This document shows, piece by piece, positions 9,044-19,345 of a stretch of 64,000 nt of DNA. Each line of letters starts with the position of its first letter. Positions within the stretch are counted from its first letter, which is position 1. Source of the DNA: Amorphus orientalis (GTDB lineage Bacteria > Pseudomonadota > Alphaproteobacteria > Rhizobiales > Amorphaceae); contig NZ_JAUSUL010000001.1 of the NCBI RefSeq assembly GCF_030814015.1, positions 896,001-960,000 of the forward strand. Reading direction: 5' to 3'. The notes under the pieces were generated by a model that saw only the letters and a program-made list of their open reading frames with translations, searched no databases and had not been told where the DNA came from. The translations under genes and the position numbers were made by a program.

Positions 9044-9958
9044 ATGAGCTGGCAGCCCGCTGACAATCCCGAATGCACCGAGGACGGCGGGTCGCCGATC
9101 GAAACGGTGATCGTGCCGCGTGCGCGCGACATCGGCAGCTTCGAGGTGCGCCGCGCCCTGCCGTCGGCAAAGCGGCAAATGGTCGGCCCGTTCATCTTCT
9201 TCGACCAGATGGGGCCGGCTGACATGCCGGTCGGCGAGGGGCTCGACGTCCGCCCGCATCCCCATATCGGGCTGGCGACGGTCACCTATCTCTTCGACGG
9301 AGAGATCATGCACCGCGACAGCCTCGGCACGGTGCAGGCGATCCGCCCGGGCGAAGTCAACTGGATGACCGCCGGCAAGGGGATCGCCCACTCCGAGCGG
9401 TCGCCGGGCGAAGAGCGGCTGAAGGGTCCGCACATGCTCGGCCTGCAGCTGTGGGTCGCGCTGCCGAAGGACGCGGAGGAGACCGATCCCGCGTTTTTCC
9501 ATCACACCGGCGACGACCTGCCGACGCTGGATGCGGACGGGAAGCGCGTAAGGGTGATGATCGGGTCGCTCTACGGTCTCTCGGCTTCGGTGAAGACCTA
9601 TTCCGACACGATCTACGCCGATGTGGCGCTCGACGCAGGGGCGCAACTGCCGCTGGATACCGGCGCCGAAGAGCGGGCGATCTACGTGATGTCCGGGGAC
9701 ATCGAGATCGGGGGAGAGCGCTACGAGCCCGGCCGCCTGATCGTGTTCCATCCGCGCCATGCCGCGACGATCCTGGCCCGGACGGCCACCCGTCTGGTCA
9801 TTGTCGGCGGCGAGAGCATGGACGGACCGCGTCACATCTGGTGGAATTTCGTGTCTTCGTCTAAGGAACGCATCGAAGACGCCAAGGCGGACTGGAAGGC
9901 GGGCCGCTTCGCTCCGGTACCGGGCGAGCACGAACTGATCCCGCTGCCCGAGCGCTGA
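9044..9958 (+). CDS. Pirin family protein
   Basis: A 304-residue bicupin. The N-terminal cupin carries the metal site: [24 protein letters not shown] (H, H, H) and a later glutamate ([10 protein letters not shown]). The C-terminal cupin (about 200-270) is typical of pirins. Bacterial pirins include quercetin 2,3-dioxygenases and regulators of central metabolism; the exact role here is unknown. A GTG start at 9023 with AAGGACGG upstream is an alternative to the ATG at 9044. It is divergent from the MFS gene. Confidence 0.88.
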   Translation: MSWQPADNPECTEDGGSPIETVIVPRARDIGSFEVRRALPSAKRQMVGPFIFFDQMGPADMPVGEGLDVRPHPHIGLATVTYLFDGEIMHRDSLGTVQAIRPGEVNWMTAGKGIAHSERSPGEERLKGPHMLGLQLWVALPKDAEETDPAFFHHTGDDLPTLDADGKRVRVMIGSLYGLSASVKTYSDTIYADVALDAGAQLPLDTGAEERAIYVMSGDIEIGGERYEPGRLIVFHPRHAATILARTATRLVIVGGESMDGPRHIWWNFVSSSKERIEDAKADWKAGRFAPVPGEHELIPLPER

Positions 9959-10095
9959 ACCGCACGGACCACCGATCCGAGGAGGCAGTCGACGTCTCCG
10001 TCAACCGACGGTCGACGGAACGATCCCCGATTTGCCACAATGGCACGATCTTGCTCGCTCGGCTTTCGGGCAACCCGTTCGCATTAAGGGACAGT

Positions 10096-12033
10096 ATGAC
10101 CGACGCGACCGAACCGACCTCCCGCACCCCGCTCCTGGATCAGGTGCGCGATCCGTCCGATCTCCGTCACTTCGCCGACCACGATCTGCGGCAGCTGGCG
10201 GACGAACTGCGGCAGGAGACCATCGACGCCGTCTCGGTCACCGGGGGACATCTCGGCGCGGGTCTGGGTGTCGTCGAGCTCACGGTGGCGCTTCACTACG
10301 TGTTCGACACGCCGCGCGACAAGGTGATCTGGGACGTCGGCCATCAGTGCTATCCGCACAAGATCCTGACCGGACGCCGCGACCGGATCCGCACGCTGCG
10401 CCAGGGCGGCGGCCTGTCCGGCTTCACCAAGCGGAGCGAATCGGAGTTCGACCCGTTCGGCGCGGCCCACTCCTCGACCTCCATTTCCGCCGGCCTCGGC
10501 TTTGCCGTGGCGCGGGATCTCGCCGGCGAGAAGCACAACGTGGTCTCGGTGATCGGCGACGGCGCCATGTCGGCGGGCATGGCCTACGAGGCGATGAACA
10601 ACGCCGGCGCGATGGACGAGCGTCTGATCGTCATCCTCAACGACAACGACATGTCGATCGCGCCGCCGGTCGGCGCCATGAGCGCCTATCTCGCCCGGCT
10701 GACCTCCGGCGACGCCTATGTCTCCATGCGCGAAGCGGTGAAGGGGCTGGTGAGCCACCTGCCGCGCTTCGTGGAACGCGGTGCGGCGCGCGCGGAGGAG
10801 TTCGCCCGCGGACTGGCCATGGGCGGCACGCTGTTCGAGGAAATGGGCTTCTATTATGTCGGCCCGATCGACGGTCACAACCTGCAGCATCTTCTGCCGG
10901 TGCTCAGGAACGTGCGCGACGCCAAGCGCGGCCCGATCCTGGTTCACGCCATCACCCAGAAGGGCAAGGGCTATGCGCCGGCGGAAGGCTCGTCGGACAA
11001 GTATCACGGCGTGTCCAAGTTCGACGTGGTCACCGGCAAGCAGGCCAAGGCCGTGTCGAACGCACCGAGCTACACCAAGGTGTTCGGCCAGAGCCTCATC
11101 AACGAAGCGCGCAAGGACGACCGCATCGTTGCCATCACCGCGGCCATGCCGTCCGGTACCGGGATCGACCTGTTCGAGGAGGTGTTTCCGAGCCGCACCT
11201 TCGACGTGGGGATCGCCGAGCAGCACGGCGTGACGTTCGCGGCAGGCCTGGCCGCCGCCGGCATGAAACCGTTCGCCGCCATCTATTCGACCTTCCTGCA
11301 GCGCGCCTACGACCAGATCGTCCACGACGTAGCCATCCAGGAACTGCCGGTGCGCTTCGCGATCGACCGCGCTGGATATGTCGGCGCCGACGGGTCGACC
11401 CATGCCGGCTCCTTCGACGTCGCCTATCTGTCCTGTTTGCCCGGCTTCACCGTGATGGCGGCGGCGGACGAAGCGGAGCTGCGCCACATGGTGGCGACGG
11501 CGGCGGCCCACGACAGCGGGCCGATCGCCTTCCGCTATCCCCGCGGCGAAGGTGTCGGGGTCGAGATGCCGGAAGCGGGCGTACCGCTTGCGATCGGCAA
11601 GGGGCGCGTCCTGCGCGAAGGCACCACCGTCGCGATCCTCTCGCTGGGGACGCGCCTGTCCTCCGCGCTGAAGGCGGCGGAGGAACTGGAGGCCCAGGGC
11701 GTTTCCACGACGGTTGCCGACGCGCGCTTCGCCAAGCCGATCGACACGGACCTGATCGGCCGGCTCGCGCGGGAGCATCAGATCCTGATCACCGTCGAGG
11801 AAGGCTCCGTGGGCGGGTTCTCCAGCCAGGTGCTGCACTATCTCGCCGGCGCCGGGCTTCTGGAAAACGGGCTTCGGGTGCGTCCGCTGGTGATGCCGGA
11901 CGTGTTCGTCGATCAGGACAAGCCGGAGCAGATGTATGCTGCGGCCGGCCTCGACGCCCAGGGTATCGTCCGCACGGTGTTCGAGGCGCTGGGGCGCGAT
12001 CAGGTCACCGTCGCCAGCGCGCGTCGCGCCTAG
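10096..12033 (+). CDS. dxs: 1-deoxy-D-xylulose-5-phosphate synthase
   Basis: A 645-residue thiamine diphosphate enzyme that joins pyruvate and glyceraldehyde 3-phosphate, the first step of the MEP isoprenoid pathway. The ThDP-binding region [20 protein letters not shown], the N-terminal [20 protein letters not shown], the [15 protein letters not shown] motif and the catalytic [14 protein letters not shown] are all intact. The ATG at 10096 follows AAGGGACAG; a TTG at 10051 is less likely. It converges on xseB. Confidence 0.97.
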   Translation: MTDATEPTSRTPLLDQVRDPSDLRHFADHDLRQLADELRQETIDAVSVTGGHLGAGLGVVELTVALHYVFDTPRDKVIWDVGHQCYPHKILTGRRDRIRTLRQGGGLSGFTKRSESEFDPFGAAHSSTSISAGLGFAVARDLAGEKHNVVSVIGDGAMSAGMAYEAMNNAGAMDERLIVILNDNDMSIAPPVGAMSAYLARLTSGDAYVSMREAVKGLVSHLPRFVERGAARAEEFARGLAMGGTLFEEMGFYYVGPIDGHNLQHLLPVLRNVRDAKRGPILVHAITQKGKGYAPAEGSSDKYHGVSKFDVVTGKQAKAVSNAPSYTKVFGQSLINEARKDDRIVAITAAMPSGTGIDLFEEVFPSRTFDVGIAEQHGVTFAAGLAAAGMKPFAAIYSTFLQRAYDQIVHDVAIQELPVRFAIDRAGYVGADGSTHAGSFDVAYLSCLPGFTVMAAADEAELRHMVATAAAHDSGPIAFRYPRGEGVGVEMPEAGVPLAIGKGRVLREGTTVAILSLGTRLSSALKAAEELEAQGVSTTVADARFAKPIDTDLIGRLAREHQILITVEEGSVGGFSSQVLHYLAGAGLLENGLRVRPLVMPDVFVDQDKPEQMYAAAGLDAQGIVRTVFEALGRDQVTVASARRA

Positions 12034-12040
12034 CTTCGCA

Positions 12041-12076
12041 CGGAAAACCGGTTCCCACTTTTCCTGGGATTTGCTC
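12041..12076. repeat. Short intergenic element of Hyphomicrobiales type
   Basis: Between the convergent dxs and xseB stops is a CGGAAAACCGGTTCCCACTT segment followed by TTCCTGGGATTTGCTC. From memory, near-identical short elements (AACCGGTTCCCACTTTTCC...TGCTC) are scattered in many copies in intergenic regions of Bradyrhizobium-like and related genomes. It contains a small ACCGGT palindrome. Only one copy is visible here. Confidence 0.45.
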
Positions 12077-12337
12077 TCAGCTCGGGTCGAACGCTTCCGT
12101 TGAGGCCGCGGTACCGTCGGCGCGGGCCTGGATCTTCTCCACGCGCAGCTCGGCCCGCTTGAGGAGCGTCTCGCAGTGATTCTTCAGGGCCTCGCCGCGC
12201 TCGTAGATCGCGATCGATTCCTCCAGCGGCACTTCGCCCTGTTCCAGCCGCCCGACGATCTTCTCAAGTTCGGCCAGAGCCTGCTCGAAGCTCATGGCGG
12301 CGACATCCTCGGGAATCTGTGGGGGCGTGTCGGTCAC
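12077..12337 (-). CDS. xseB: Exodeoxyribonuclease VII small subunit
   Basis: An 86-residue protein with the family core [36 protein letters not shown], predicted as two helices that bind XseA. Together with XseA it degrades single-stranded DNA. Typical size. It lies next to dxs, tlyA and an HDAC-family gene, a grouping common in Hyphomicrobiales. It is probably co-transcribed with the HDAC-family gene upstream, 49 bases away. Confidence 0.95.
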   Translation of the reverse strand: MTDTPPQIPEDVAAMSFEQALAELEKIVGRLEQGEVPLEESIAIYERGEALKNHCETLLKRAELRVEKIQARADGTAASTEAFDPS

Positions 12338-12386
12338 GCGCGGCCTCTTTTGCGTTCGGTGTATGGATTGGCGCCGGGGACCCCGC

Positions 12387-13313
12387 TCAGGAATCCATCA
12401 GGGCGATGACGTGGGCGGCAGTGGAGCGCGCCAGCCCTTCCAGATCGTAGCCGCCTTCCAGCACCGAGACCACCCGGCTGTTGCAGCACTGATCCGCGAT
12501 TTCCATCAGCTTGTAAGTGGCCCAGGCGAAATCCGCCTCCACCAGCCTGAGCTCGGCGAGCGGGTCCCGGGCATGGGCGTCGAAGCCGGCGGAGATGATG
12601 ACCAGATCCGGCTTGAAGTTCTTCATGGCCGGCAGGATGCGGCTGTTCATCGCCTCCTGGAAGGCCTTGCCGTCGGCCCCCGCTGAGAGCGGCGCATTGA
12701 AGATGTTGCCGGCACCGGTTTCGCGCAGGGCGCCCGAGCCGGGATAGAGCGGCATCTGGTGGGTCGAGCCGTAGAACACGGTCGGATCGTCCCAGAAGAT
12801 GTCCTGGGTTCCGTTGCCGTGGTGGACGTCGAAATCCATGATGGCGACCCGCTCAGCGCCGTAGACGGCCTGGGCGTGGCGGGCGGCGATCGCGGCGTTG
12901 TTGAAGAAGCAGAAGCCCATCGCCGAGGCCTTCTCGGCGTGGTGGCCTGGCGGGCGCAGCGCGCAGAAGGCGTTGGTGATCTTGCCGCTCATGACCTCGT
13001 CGACGGCGGTACAGGCGGCGCCGGCGCCCAAAAGGGCGGCCTCGAAGCTGCCCGGCGACATCGCCGTATCCTCATCGATCCGGGCAAGGCCCGTTTCCGG
13101 CACGCTCCGGCGCAGAAGGTCGACGTAGTCGGCAGGGTGGCAGCGCACGATCTGCTCCTCCTCCGCCGGCTTGGCGAGGTCGCGCTCGAGCTGCTGGAAC
13201 CGCTCGTGTTCCAGGATCCGGTCGATGGCGCGCAGTCGGTCCGCGCGTTCGGGATGCCCCTCGGGCGTTTCGTGCTCGAGGAATTTCGGATGATGCAGGA
13301 GGAGGGTGGACAC
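12387..13313 (-). CDS. HDAC-superfamily zinc amidohydrolase (acetylpolyamine/acetoin-type)
   Basis: A 308-residue arginase-fold zinc hydrolase. Signature blocks are RPPGHHAE, the zinc site in [23 protein letters not shown], and the C-terminal [10 protein letters not shown]. Bacterial members deacetylate acetylpolyamines or other small amides and are not true histone deacetylases. The GTG at 13313 after GGAAG gives the usual N-terminus ([22 protein letters not shown]); a TTG at 13373 would overlap the upstream tsaC by four bases and cannot be excluded. Confidence 0.9.
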   Translation of the reverse strand: MSTLLLHHPKFLEHETPEGHPERADRLRAIDRILEHERFQQLERDLAKPAEEEQIVRCHPADYVDLLRRSVPETGLARIDEDTAMSPGSFEAALLGAGAACTAVDEVMSGKITNAFCALRPPGHHAEKASAMGFCFFNNAAIAARHAQAVYGAERVAIMDFDVHHGNGTQDIFWDDPTVFYGSTHQMPLYPGSGALRETGAGNIFNAPLSAGADGKAFQEAMNSRILPAMKNFKPDLVIISAGFDAHARDPLAELRLVEADFAWATYKLMEIADQCCNSRVVSVLEGGYDLEGLARSTAAHVIALMDS

Positions 13314-13369
13314 CGGGCACTTCCATTTGTGTGATTGGAAGCGATCTGACGACGCGTCGTCGGGGCTTG

Positions 13370-14401
13370 TCAATCGGGCCGGTCCGGTTTCCCACGCGGA
13401 GCGGCCGCCCGCCTCAGCCGGTCGCGGATCGCTTCGCCCAGCCCGTCCCCGGGGATGGGGGCGACGGCGATGGTTGCCGCGCCGGAGCGGTCGAGACGCC
13501 GCAGGGCCGCAAACAGGGCGGCGGCGGCTTCGTTCAGGTCTCCGCGCGGGCTCAGATTGACCACCGCGACGGCCTGCTCGGCACCGGCGGGCAGGTCCGG
13601 ACCGAACGCGAGCAGCGCCTCGCCCTCGCCGACCTCGGTCGCAGCAAGCCGCACGCGGGCTTCGGGAGCGTAGTGGGACGACAGCAGCCCCGGTGCGGCA
13701 GGAGCGCTCTCAGCGCCGACGGGTGGGGCGGCGAGGGGAGCTCCGAGCACGGCTTCGATGTCCCGGCGGGCGAGGCCGCCGGGGCGCAAGAGGCGCGCTT
13801 CGGGGCCGGAGAGATCGACGATCGTGGATTCCACCCCGACCGGGCTCGGTCCGCTGTCCAGAACCACGGCCACCTCGCCGCCGAGATCCTCGAGCACGGC
13901 TTCGGCAGTGGTGGCGCTGATCCGGCCGGAAAGATTTGCGCTCGGCGCGGCGATGGGACGGCCGAGCTCGCCCGCCAGGGCGCGCATCAGCGGTGCGGCC
14001 GGAAGACGAAGCGCGAGCGTCGACAGGCCAGCGCTGGCCGCTTCGCAGACGCGGCAATCCGGCTGGCGCGGAAGCACGAGGGTGAGGGGGCCGGGCCAGA
14101 ACGCCTCGGCCAGGCGTTCGGCGCGCTGGTCGAAGACGCCCTCCCGGTGGGCTGCGGCAAGGTCGGCCACATGGGCGATGAGCGGATTGATGGACGGCCG
14201 GCCCTTGGCGGCGTAGAGCCGCGCGACCGCTTCGGCGCTGGCGGCATCGCAGGCGAGCCCGTAGACGGTTTCGGTCGGCACCGCGACGAGTGCACCTCTG
14301 CGCAGCGCGTCCGCGGCGGCGGCGATGGCCTGCGGATCGTCCTCGGGCTGCGTCAGTCGCGCCACCAGAGCTTCGGATCGGGGATCTTTGTCGAAGGCCA
14401 T
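13370..14401 (-). CDS. tsaC: L-threonylcarbamoyladenylate synthase, Sua5 type
   Basis: A 343-residue enzyme that condenses threonine, bicarbonate and ATP into threonylcarbamoyl-AMP for tRNA t6A37. The N-terminal YrdC domain has the PTETVYGLACDA motif, AKGRPSINPLI, and APSANLSGRISATTAEAV. After residue about 200 comes a Sua5 C-terminal domain (GLLSSHYAPEA), so it is the long Sua5 form. It is the first gene of the run tsaC-HDAC-xseB on the minus strand and is divergent from the acyl-CoA dehydrogenase. Confidence 0.94.
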   Translation of the reverse strand: MAFDKDPRSEALVARLTQPEDDPQAIAAAADALRRGALVAVPTETVYGLACDAASAEAVARLYAAKGRPSINPLIAHVADLAAAHREGVFDQRAERLAEAFWPGPLTLVLPRQPDCRVCEAASAGLSTLALRLPAAPLMRALAGELGRPIAAPSANLSGRISATTAEAVLEDLGGEVAVVLDSGPSPVGVESTIVDLSGPEARLLRPGGLARRDIEAVLGAPLAAPPVGAESAPAAPGLLSSHYAPEARVRLAATEVGEGEALLAFGPDLPAGAEQAVAVVNLSPRGDLNEAAAALFAALRRLDRSGAATIAVAPIPGDGLGEAIRDRLRRAAAPRGKPDRPD

Positions 14402-14533
14402 TGACGGGTCGCGGCGCCCTTCTAGTGTGTTGCGTGACAGACAAGGTCCGGCGGGACGCGCCCCCGTCGGAGCGCGCCGGACGCGGACCCCAACCGCCCT
14501 CCGGCCCCAAGACGGCGCGGGAGGATTGATCTT

Positions 14534-16330
14534 ATGGCCTATCGTGCGCCCGTAGACGAGATCGCCTTTACGCTCAAGACGGTGGCCGGGCTCGACGGGG
14601 TTCTTTCCGAAGGGCTGTTTCCCGACCTGTCCGAGGATCTCGTGGACGCGATCCTGGAGGAAGCCGGACGTTTCGCGACCGAGGCGCTGGCACCGCTCAA
14701 CGCCGAGGGCGACCGCGCAGGCAGCCGGTTTTCCGACGGGCGCGTGGAGACGCCGCGGGGATGGGCGGATGCCTATCGCCAGTGGCTGGACGGCGGCTGG
14801 TCGACACTTTCCGGGCCGACGGCGTTCGGCGGACAGGACCTGCCCCAGGCGCTTCAGGCGGCGACCGTCGATCTGTGGAACGAGGCCTGTCCGTCCTTCG
14901 CCATCGCGCCCATTCTCAGTTCAGGTGCCATCGAGGCGATCGACGCCCACGCGAGCGATGGCCTGAAACAGCTCTATCTGGAGAACCTCGTCACCGGGAA
15001 ATGGACCGGCACGATGAACCTGACCGAGCCGCAGGCCGGCTCGGATCTGGCGGCGCTGAGGACGAGGGCGGAACGCGCCGAGGACGGCACCTACAGGATT
15101 TTCGGTCAGAAGATCTACATCACCTACGGCGAACACGACCTCACCGACAATATCGTCCATCTGGTGCTGGCCCGGCTGCCCGACGCGCCCGCCGGCACCC
15201 GGGGCATTTCGCTGTTCCTGGTGCCGAAATTCCTGGTCAACGAGGACGGTTCTCTTGGCGCCCGCAACGACGTGACCTGCCGGGGCATCGAGCACAAGCT
15301 GGGCCTGCACGCCTCGCCGACCTGCACGATGGGCTACGGCGACGACGGCGAGGGGGCGGTCGGGTATCTCATCGGTGAAGAGAATCGCGGCCTTGCCTGC
15401 ATGTTCACGATGATGAACAACGCCCGTCTCAACGTCGGTCTGCAGGGCGTCGGCGTGGCCGAGCGCGCGCTGCAGGCGGCGGCCGACTACGCCGCCGAGC
15501 GGACCCAGGGCCGGTCGCCGGACTATGCCGGCGAAGGTATGAGCCCGATCGTCTACCACCCGGACGTCAAGCGCATGCTCCTGTCGATGCGCGCGCTCAC
15601 CGGCGCGGCGCGGTCGATCGCCTATGCCTGCGCCGTGGCCATCGACCGCGCCGAACGGATGAGCGGCGAGGATGCCCGCTTCTGGAAGGCGCGTGCCGAT
15701 CTGCTGACGCCGATCGCCAAGGCGTTCTCGACCGATGTCGGCGTCGAGGTGGCATCGCTCGGTATCCAGGTGCATGGCGGCATGGGCTATGTCGAGGAAA
15801 CCGGCGCGGCCCAGTATCTGCGGGATGCGCGGATCTTCCCGATCTACGAAGGGACCAACGGCATCCAGGCCATCGACCTGGTGATGCGCAAGCTGCCCAT
15901 GGGCGACGGGGCGGCGATGGCCTCCTGGATCGCCGACCTCAGGCGCGACGCGGACCGTGTGCGCGGTGCCAACCGGCCGGAGTTCACCGGCATCGGCGAC
16001 CGGCTGCTGCAGGCGATCGGCCATCTGGAAGACTGCTCCGCCTGGCTCGCGGAGGCTCGCAGCGGCGGGCGCGAGGCGGAAGCCCTTGCCGGCGCGACGC
16101 CGTTCCTGACCCTCGCCGGTCTGACCGGCGGCGCCTGCGGGCTGGCGGTCGGAGCGGTGGCTTCGGCCGGGGAGGACGCGGATCGCGATTCCATGACGGC
16201 CCGACGCAGGGCGCTCGTTGCGCAGGTCTTCGCGGAGACCCATCTGAGCAGGACGGAGAGCCTGGCGCGGGAGATCATGGGTGGAAGTGCGGCCATCTCG
16301 GCCGCGCCGGTGGAGCTTCTCGCGAGCTGA
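14534..16330 (+). CDS. Acyl-CoA dehydrogenase, long DmdC-like form
   Basis: A 598-residue FAD-dependent acyl-CoA dehydrogenase. FAD/substrate motifs include TGTMNLTEPQAGSDLAALRT, and the catalytic glutamate is in FPIYEGTNGIQAIDL. At nearly 600 residues with an extra C-terminal domain it belongs to the long class that contains 3-methylthiopropionyl-CoA dehydrogenase (DmdC). The substrate here is not determined; no other dmd gene is nearby. A GAGG lies before the ATG. Confidence 0.88.
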   Translation: MAYRAPVDEIAFTLKTVAGLDGVLSEGLFPDLSEDLVDAILEEAGRFATEALAPLNAEGDRAGSRFSDGRVETPRGWADAYRQWLDGGWSTLSGPTAFGGQDLPQALQAATVDLWNEACPSFAIAPILSSGAIEAIDAHASDGLKQLYLENLVTGKWTGTMNLTEPQAGSDLAALRTRAERAEDGTYRIFGQKIYITYGEHDLTDNIVHLVLARLPDAPAGTRGISLFLVPKFLVNEDGSLGARNDVTCRGIEHKLGLHASPTCTMGYGDDGEGAVGYLIGEENRGLACMFTMMNNARLNVGLQGVGVAERALQAAADYAAERTQGRSPDYAGEGMSPIVYHPDVKRMLLSMRALTGAARSIAYACAVAIDRAERMSGEDARFWKARADLLTPIAKAFSTDVGVEVASLGIQVHGGMGYVEETGAAQYLRDARIFPIYEGTNGIQAIDLVMRKLPMGDGAAMASWIADLRRDADRVRGANRPEFTGIGDRLLQAIGHLEDCSAWLAEARSGGREAEALAGATPFLTLAGLTGGACGLAVGAVASAGEDADRDSMTARRRALVAQVFAETHLSRTESLAREIMGGSAAISAAPVELLAS

Positions 16331-16456
16331 ATTCGGCTCGTTTTTCGTCAAGGCTTAGCGCGTGCGATGCAACATGGGGCTTGCGTTGCGCCGTCGGCCG
16401 CGTTCTATCTCCGCCTCAATGAAGAAAGCGCACCACGTCGACCGATGGAGGGCAGA

Positions 16457-17305
16457 GTGAGTGCCACTGCAAAGACGAAGGCGATCACCGTTCCGGATAT
16501 CGTCGCCCGCAAGTCCGGCGAGAAGCTGGTCTCGCTGACCGCCTACACGACGCCGGTGGCCAAGCTGGCCGACCGCCACTGCGACATCGTCCTCGTGGGC
16601 GACAGCGTGGGCATGGTCATGCACGGGCTGAAATCGACCCTCGATGTCACCCTCGAGATGATGATCATGCACGGGCAGGCCGTCCGCCGCGGCATGGAGC
16701 GCGCGCTGATGGTGGTCGACCTTCCGTTCGGCTCCTACGAGGAGAGCCCGCAGCAGGCCTTCCGCTCGGCCGCCCGCGTGATGGCCGAAACCGGCTGCGC
16801 GGCGGTGAAGCTGGAGGGCGGCACCAGCATGGCGGAGACGATCCGTTTTCTCACCGACCGTGGCATTCCCGTGATGGCCCACATCGGGCTGACGCCGCAG
16901 GCGGTGAACCTGTTCGGTGGCTACCGGGTCCAGGGACGCGGCGATCAGGCGCTGCGCGTTCTGGCCGACGCGGAAGCGATCGCCGAGGCCGGCGCCTTCT
17001 CGGTCGTCGTGGAGAAGGTGGCCGAACCGCTGGCCCGTACGATCACCGAGCGTCTGTCGATCCCGACGATCGGCATCGGCGCCTCGGCCGCCTGCGACGG
17101 GCAGGTGCTTGTGGTCGATGACGTCCTCGGCATGTTCACCGACTTCCAGCCGAAGTTCGTGAAGCGCTATGCCGAACAGGGGGCCGACGCGGATGCGGCG
17201 ATGGAAGCCTATGCGGCGGACGTGCGCGGCGGCCGCTTCCCCTCGGCCGAACACATCTTCCCGGACAACGGTCCCCGGCTGGCAGGCAGCGGTTCGGCGG
17301 CATGA
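16457..17305 (+). CDS. panB: 3-methyl-2-oxobutanoate hydroxymethyltransferase
   Basis: A 282-residue enzyme that makes ketopantoate from 2-oxoisovalerate with methylenetetrahydrofolate, committed step of pantothenate synthesis. The metal-binding [22 protein letters not shown]-type segment ([15 protein letters not shown]), KLEGG and [15 protein letters not shown] are present. GTG at 16457 after GGAGGGCAGA is preferred over upstream ATGs. Overlaps panC by four bases. Confidence 0.96.
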   Translation: MSATAKTKAITVPDIVARKSGEKLVSLTAYTTPVAKLADRHCDIVLVGDSVGMVMHGLKSTLDVTLEMMIMHGQAVRRGMERALMVVDLPFGSYEESPQQAFRSAARVMAETGCAAVKLEGGTSMAETIRFLTDRGIPVMAHIGLTPQAVNLFGGYRVQGRGDQALRVLADAEAIAEAGAFSVVVEKVAEPLARTITERLSIPTIGIGASAACDGQVLVVDDVLGMFTDFQPKFVKRYAEQGADADAAMEAYAADVRGGRFPSAEHIFPDNGPRLAGSGSAA

Positions 17306-18162
17306 GCGTGACGATCCTGCGCACCGTCGCCGATCTCAGGGTGACGGTGGCGGGTTGGCGCAGGGCAGGGGAAACGGTTGCGGTCGTCCCGACCATGGGC
17401 GCGCTCCATGCCGGGCATCTCAGCCTGGTGGAGGCGGCGCAGGCGGCCGCCGACCGCGTCATCGTCACGCTGTTCGTCAATCCGAAGCAGTTCAACAGCC
17501 CTGAGGATCTGGCGGCCTATCCCCGCACCGAGGAAACCGATGCCCGCAAGCTCGAGGCCGTCGGCGACGCGGTCCTGTATGCGCCGGATGGCGGGGAAAT
17601 CTATCCGCCGGGATTCGCCACCACGGTCTCTGTGACCGGCGTGTCGGAAGGGCTGTGCGGCGCCCACCGGCCCGGCCATTTCGACGGCGTAGCGACCGTC
17701 GTGGCCAAGCTCCTGCTCCAGACCGGGGCCGACCTTGGCTTCTTCGGCGAGAAGGATTTCCAGCAGCTCCACGTGGTGCGGCGCATGGCGCGGGACCTGG
17801 ACATTCCGGTCGAGATCGTCGGTGTCCCGATCGTGCGGGAAGATGACGGTCTGGCGCTGTCGTCGCGCAACGTGCGCCTGTCGCCGGGGGACCGGACAAT
17901 CGCGCCGGCGCTTTATACGGCGTTGTCCGACGCCGCGACGCGGCTGTCGGCGGGGGAGGAGCCCGCGGACGTGCTGGCTCACGCGGCCGAGAGGGTCCGA
18001 GAGGCCGGCTATTCCGATGTGGAGTATCTGGAGCTTCGGGCCGAGGACGACCTGGCGCCGCTGGACCGGCCCGACCGTCCGGCCCGCCTGCTGGTGGCCG
18101 CCTGGCTCGGCGGGGTCCGGTTGATCGACAACGTCAAGGTCGCCCCGGCGTCGACACGATGA
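17302..18162 (+). CDS. panC: Pantothenate synthetase
   Basis: A 286-residue ligase that joins pantoate and beta-alanine with ATP. The HIGH-like motif is in [15 protein letters not shown], the substrate loop in FVNPKQFN, the second catalytic block in [15 protein letters not shown], and the KMSKS-like region in [12 protein letters not shown]. The start ATGA overlaps the panB stop, so panBC is an operon. It converges on the FosA-like gene with a 12-base gap. Confidence 0.96.
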   Translation: MSVTILRTVADLRVTVAGWRRAGETVAVVPTMGALHAGHLSLVEAAQAAADRVIVTLFVNPKQFNSPEDLAAYPRTEETDARKLEAVGDAVLYAPDGGEIYPPGFATTVSVTGVSEGLCGAHRPGHFDGVATVVAKLLLQTGADLGFFGEKDFQQLHVVRRMARDLDIPVEIVGVPIVREDDGLALSSRNVRLSPGDRTIAPALYTALSDAATRLSAGEEPADVLAHAAERVREAGYSDVEYLELRAEDDLAPLDRPDRPARLLVAAWLGGVRLIDNVKVAPASTR

Positions 18163-18174
18163 ACGCGAGGGCCA

Positions 18175-18582
18175 TCAGCTGAGCGTGACGCCCTTTTCCG
18201 GGTGGTCCCGGTAGTGGGCGAGCCGGCTTTCCAGCGAACCCACGTGGAGTTCCAGCTTGTGGCCGTCGGGATCCAGGAAATAGAGCGAGGCGCCTTCGCT
18301 GCGGTTGTCCTTCCAGAGCGGCGCATGGGCCGCGATCTTTTCCGCCAGCGCCGCGAAATCCGCCTCTGAAACGCCGAAGGCCGCATGGGTGGTGTCGGAT
18401 CGCACCGCTTTTGATGCGTCCGCGTCGCGCGTCAGGCACAGCCAGAGATCGCCCGCTTCCAGATAGGCGCCGTCGGCCCAACGGGCGCGCAGGGTCAGCC
18501 CGAGCAGATCGCGGTAGAACGCGAGCGCGCGGTCCAGGTCGGTCACGGCGAGGGTCAGATGGTTCAGTCCGGTGATGGCCAT
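18175..18582 (-). CDS. fosA: FosA-like glutathione transferase (fosfomycin resistance family)
   Basis: A 135-residue VOC protein that aligns with FosA over its full length. Known FosA (Pseudomonas) active-site residues recur with a constant +1 offset: manganese ligands H8, H66, E111; T10, W47, K91, S95, S99, Y101 and R120 for fosfomycin and potassium binding; motifs NRSEGAS and FLDPDGHKLELHVGSL. FosA enzymes open the fosfomycin epoxide with glutathione. The complete residue set suggests real activity; a chromosomal paralog acting on another epoxide is possible. It follows the GntR gene by 27 bases on the same strand. Confidence 0.86.
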   Translation of the reverse strand: MAITGLNHLTLAVTDLDRALAFYRDLLGLTLRARWADGAYLEAGDLWLCLTRDADASKAVRSDTTHAAFGVSEADFAALAEKIAAHAPLWKDNRSEGASLYFLDPDGHKLELHVGSLESRLAHYRDHPEKGVTLS

Positions 18583-18609
18583 GACCCTCTCCGGTCGGTG
18601 CGGTGCCGC

Positions 18610-19311
18610 TCAGATCTGCCGGGCGACGTTCGTGCGGAACTGCTCGATGTGGAAGCGCATGGCCTCCACGGCCGCGTCGGCGTCGTGGGCTGCGATGCCC
18701 TCGATGATGCTTGCGTGCTGCTCGCAGACGCGGCGGTCGTGGTCGGCGGCACGCAGGGACACGAACCAGAAGCGCTGGGCGCGATCGTGCAGGTTCGACA
18801 GGAAGTCGGCGAGGATGGAATTGCGGCCGGCGGCCGAGATGGTCGCATGGAACTCCCGGTCGAGCTGCATCAGCTCCGCCGTCTCGCGCCGTTCGGCCGC
18901 ATCGTGCATGCGGTCGAGATTGCGCCGCAGGGCGGCGATGTCGGAGCGGTCTGCGTGCTGGGCGGCGAGCCGCACGCAATAGGTCTCGTTGAGCAGCCGG
19001 ACGTCGATGATCTCCACCGCCTCGTGCAGGCTCAGCGGCCGCACGATCACGCCCTTGCGCGGAAGGACCTCGACGAGGCCGTCGATCATCAGCCGGTCGA
19101 GCGCCTGGTGGACCGGCGTGCGGCCGATGTTCAGCGCGGCGCTGACAGCGGCCTCGCTCAGCACCTCGCCCGGATGCAGCTCGCAGGTAATGATCTGCTG
19201 CTTGAGCGTCTCGTACGCGATGTCGCGCAGCGACTTGCGCCGCTCGTGGCCCTTGTGCGCGGGACCCGTGCCGCCGCGCTCGACGGCATTCTCGACACCC
19301 ATATCCTGCAT
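18610..19311 (-). CDS. GntR family regulator, FCD (FadR) subfamily
   Basis: A 233-residue repressor. Residues about 28-95 are the winged helix (SLRDIAYETLKQQIITCELHPG, SEAAVSAALNIGRTPVHQAL) and the rest an FCD ligand domain with the metal-type residues D in DREFHATI and histidines in EQHASIIEGI and FHIEQF. The start at 19311 is preceded by GGGAGGGAG. It lies between a DUF2848 gene and the FosA-like gene and probably controls the divergent ABC importer through the inverted repeats at 20140-20182. Confidence 0.88.
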   Translation of the reverse strand: MQDMGVENAVERGGTGPAHKGHERRKSLRDIAYETLKQQIITCELHPGEVLSEAAVSAALNIGRTPVHQALDRLMIDGLVEVLPRKGVIVRPLSLHEAVEIIDVRLLNETYCVRLAAQHADRSDIAALRRNLDRMHDAAERRETAELMQLDREFHATISAAGRNSILADFLSNLHDRAQRFWFVSLRAADHDRRVCEQHASIIEGIAAHDADAAVEAMRFHIEQFRTNVARQI

Positions 19312-19345
19312 TCCGCTCCCTCCCGGACGCATGCGAGCTACACGC

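Noticed and set aside
10032-12179. A 715-codon open frame overlapping dxs on the same strand
   Set aside because: It is an out-of-frame shadow of dxs, rich in Arg/Ala/Gly/Pro as expected from GC-rich DNA, with no recognisable family.
12387-13313. Reading the HDAC-family gene as a true histone deacetylase
   Set aside because: Bacteria of this type lack histones in the eukaryotic sense and the family includes acetylpolyamine and acetoin-related enzymes.
14534-16330. Naming the acyl-CoA dehydrogenase DmdC
   Set aside because: Only length and overall class agree; no dmdB or dmdD neighbours and no substrate evidence.
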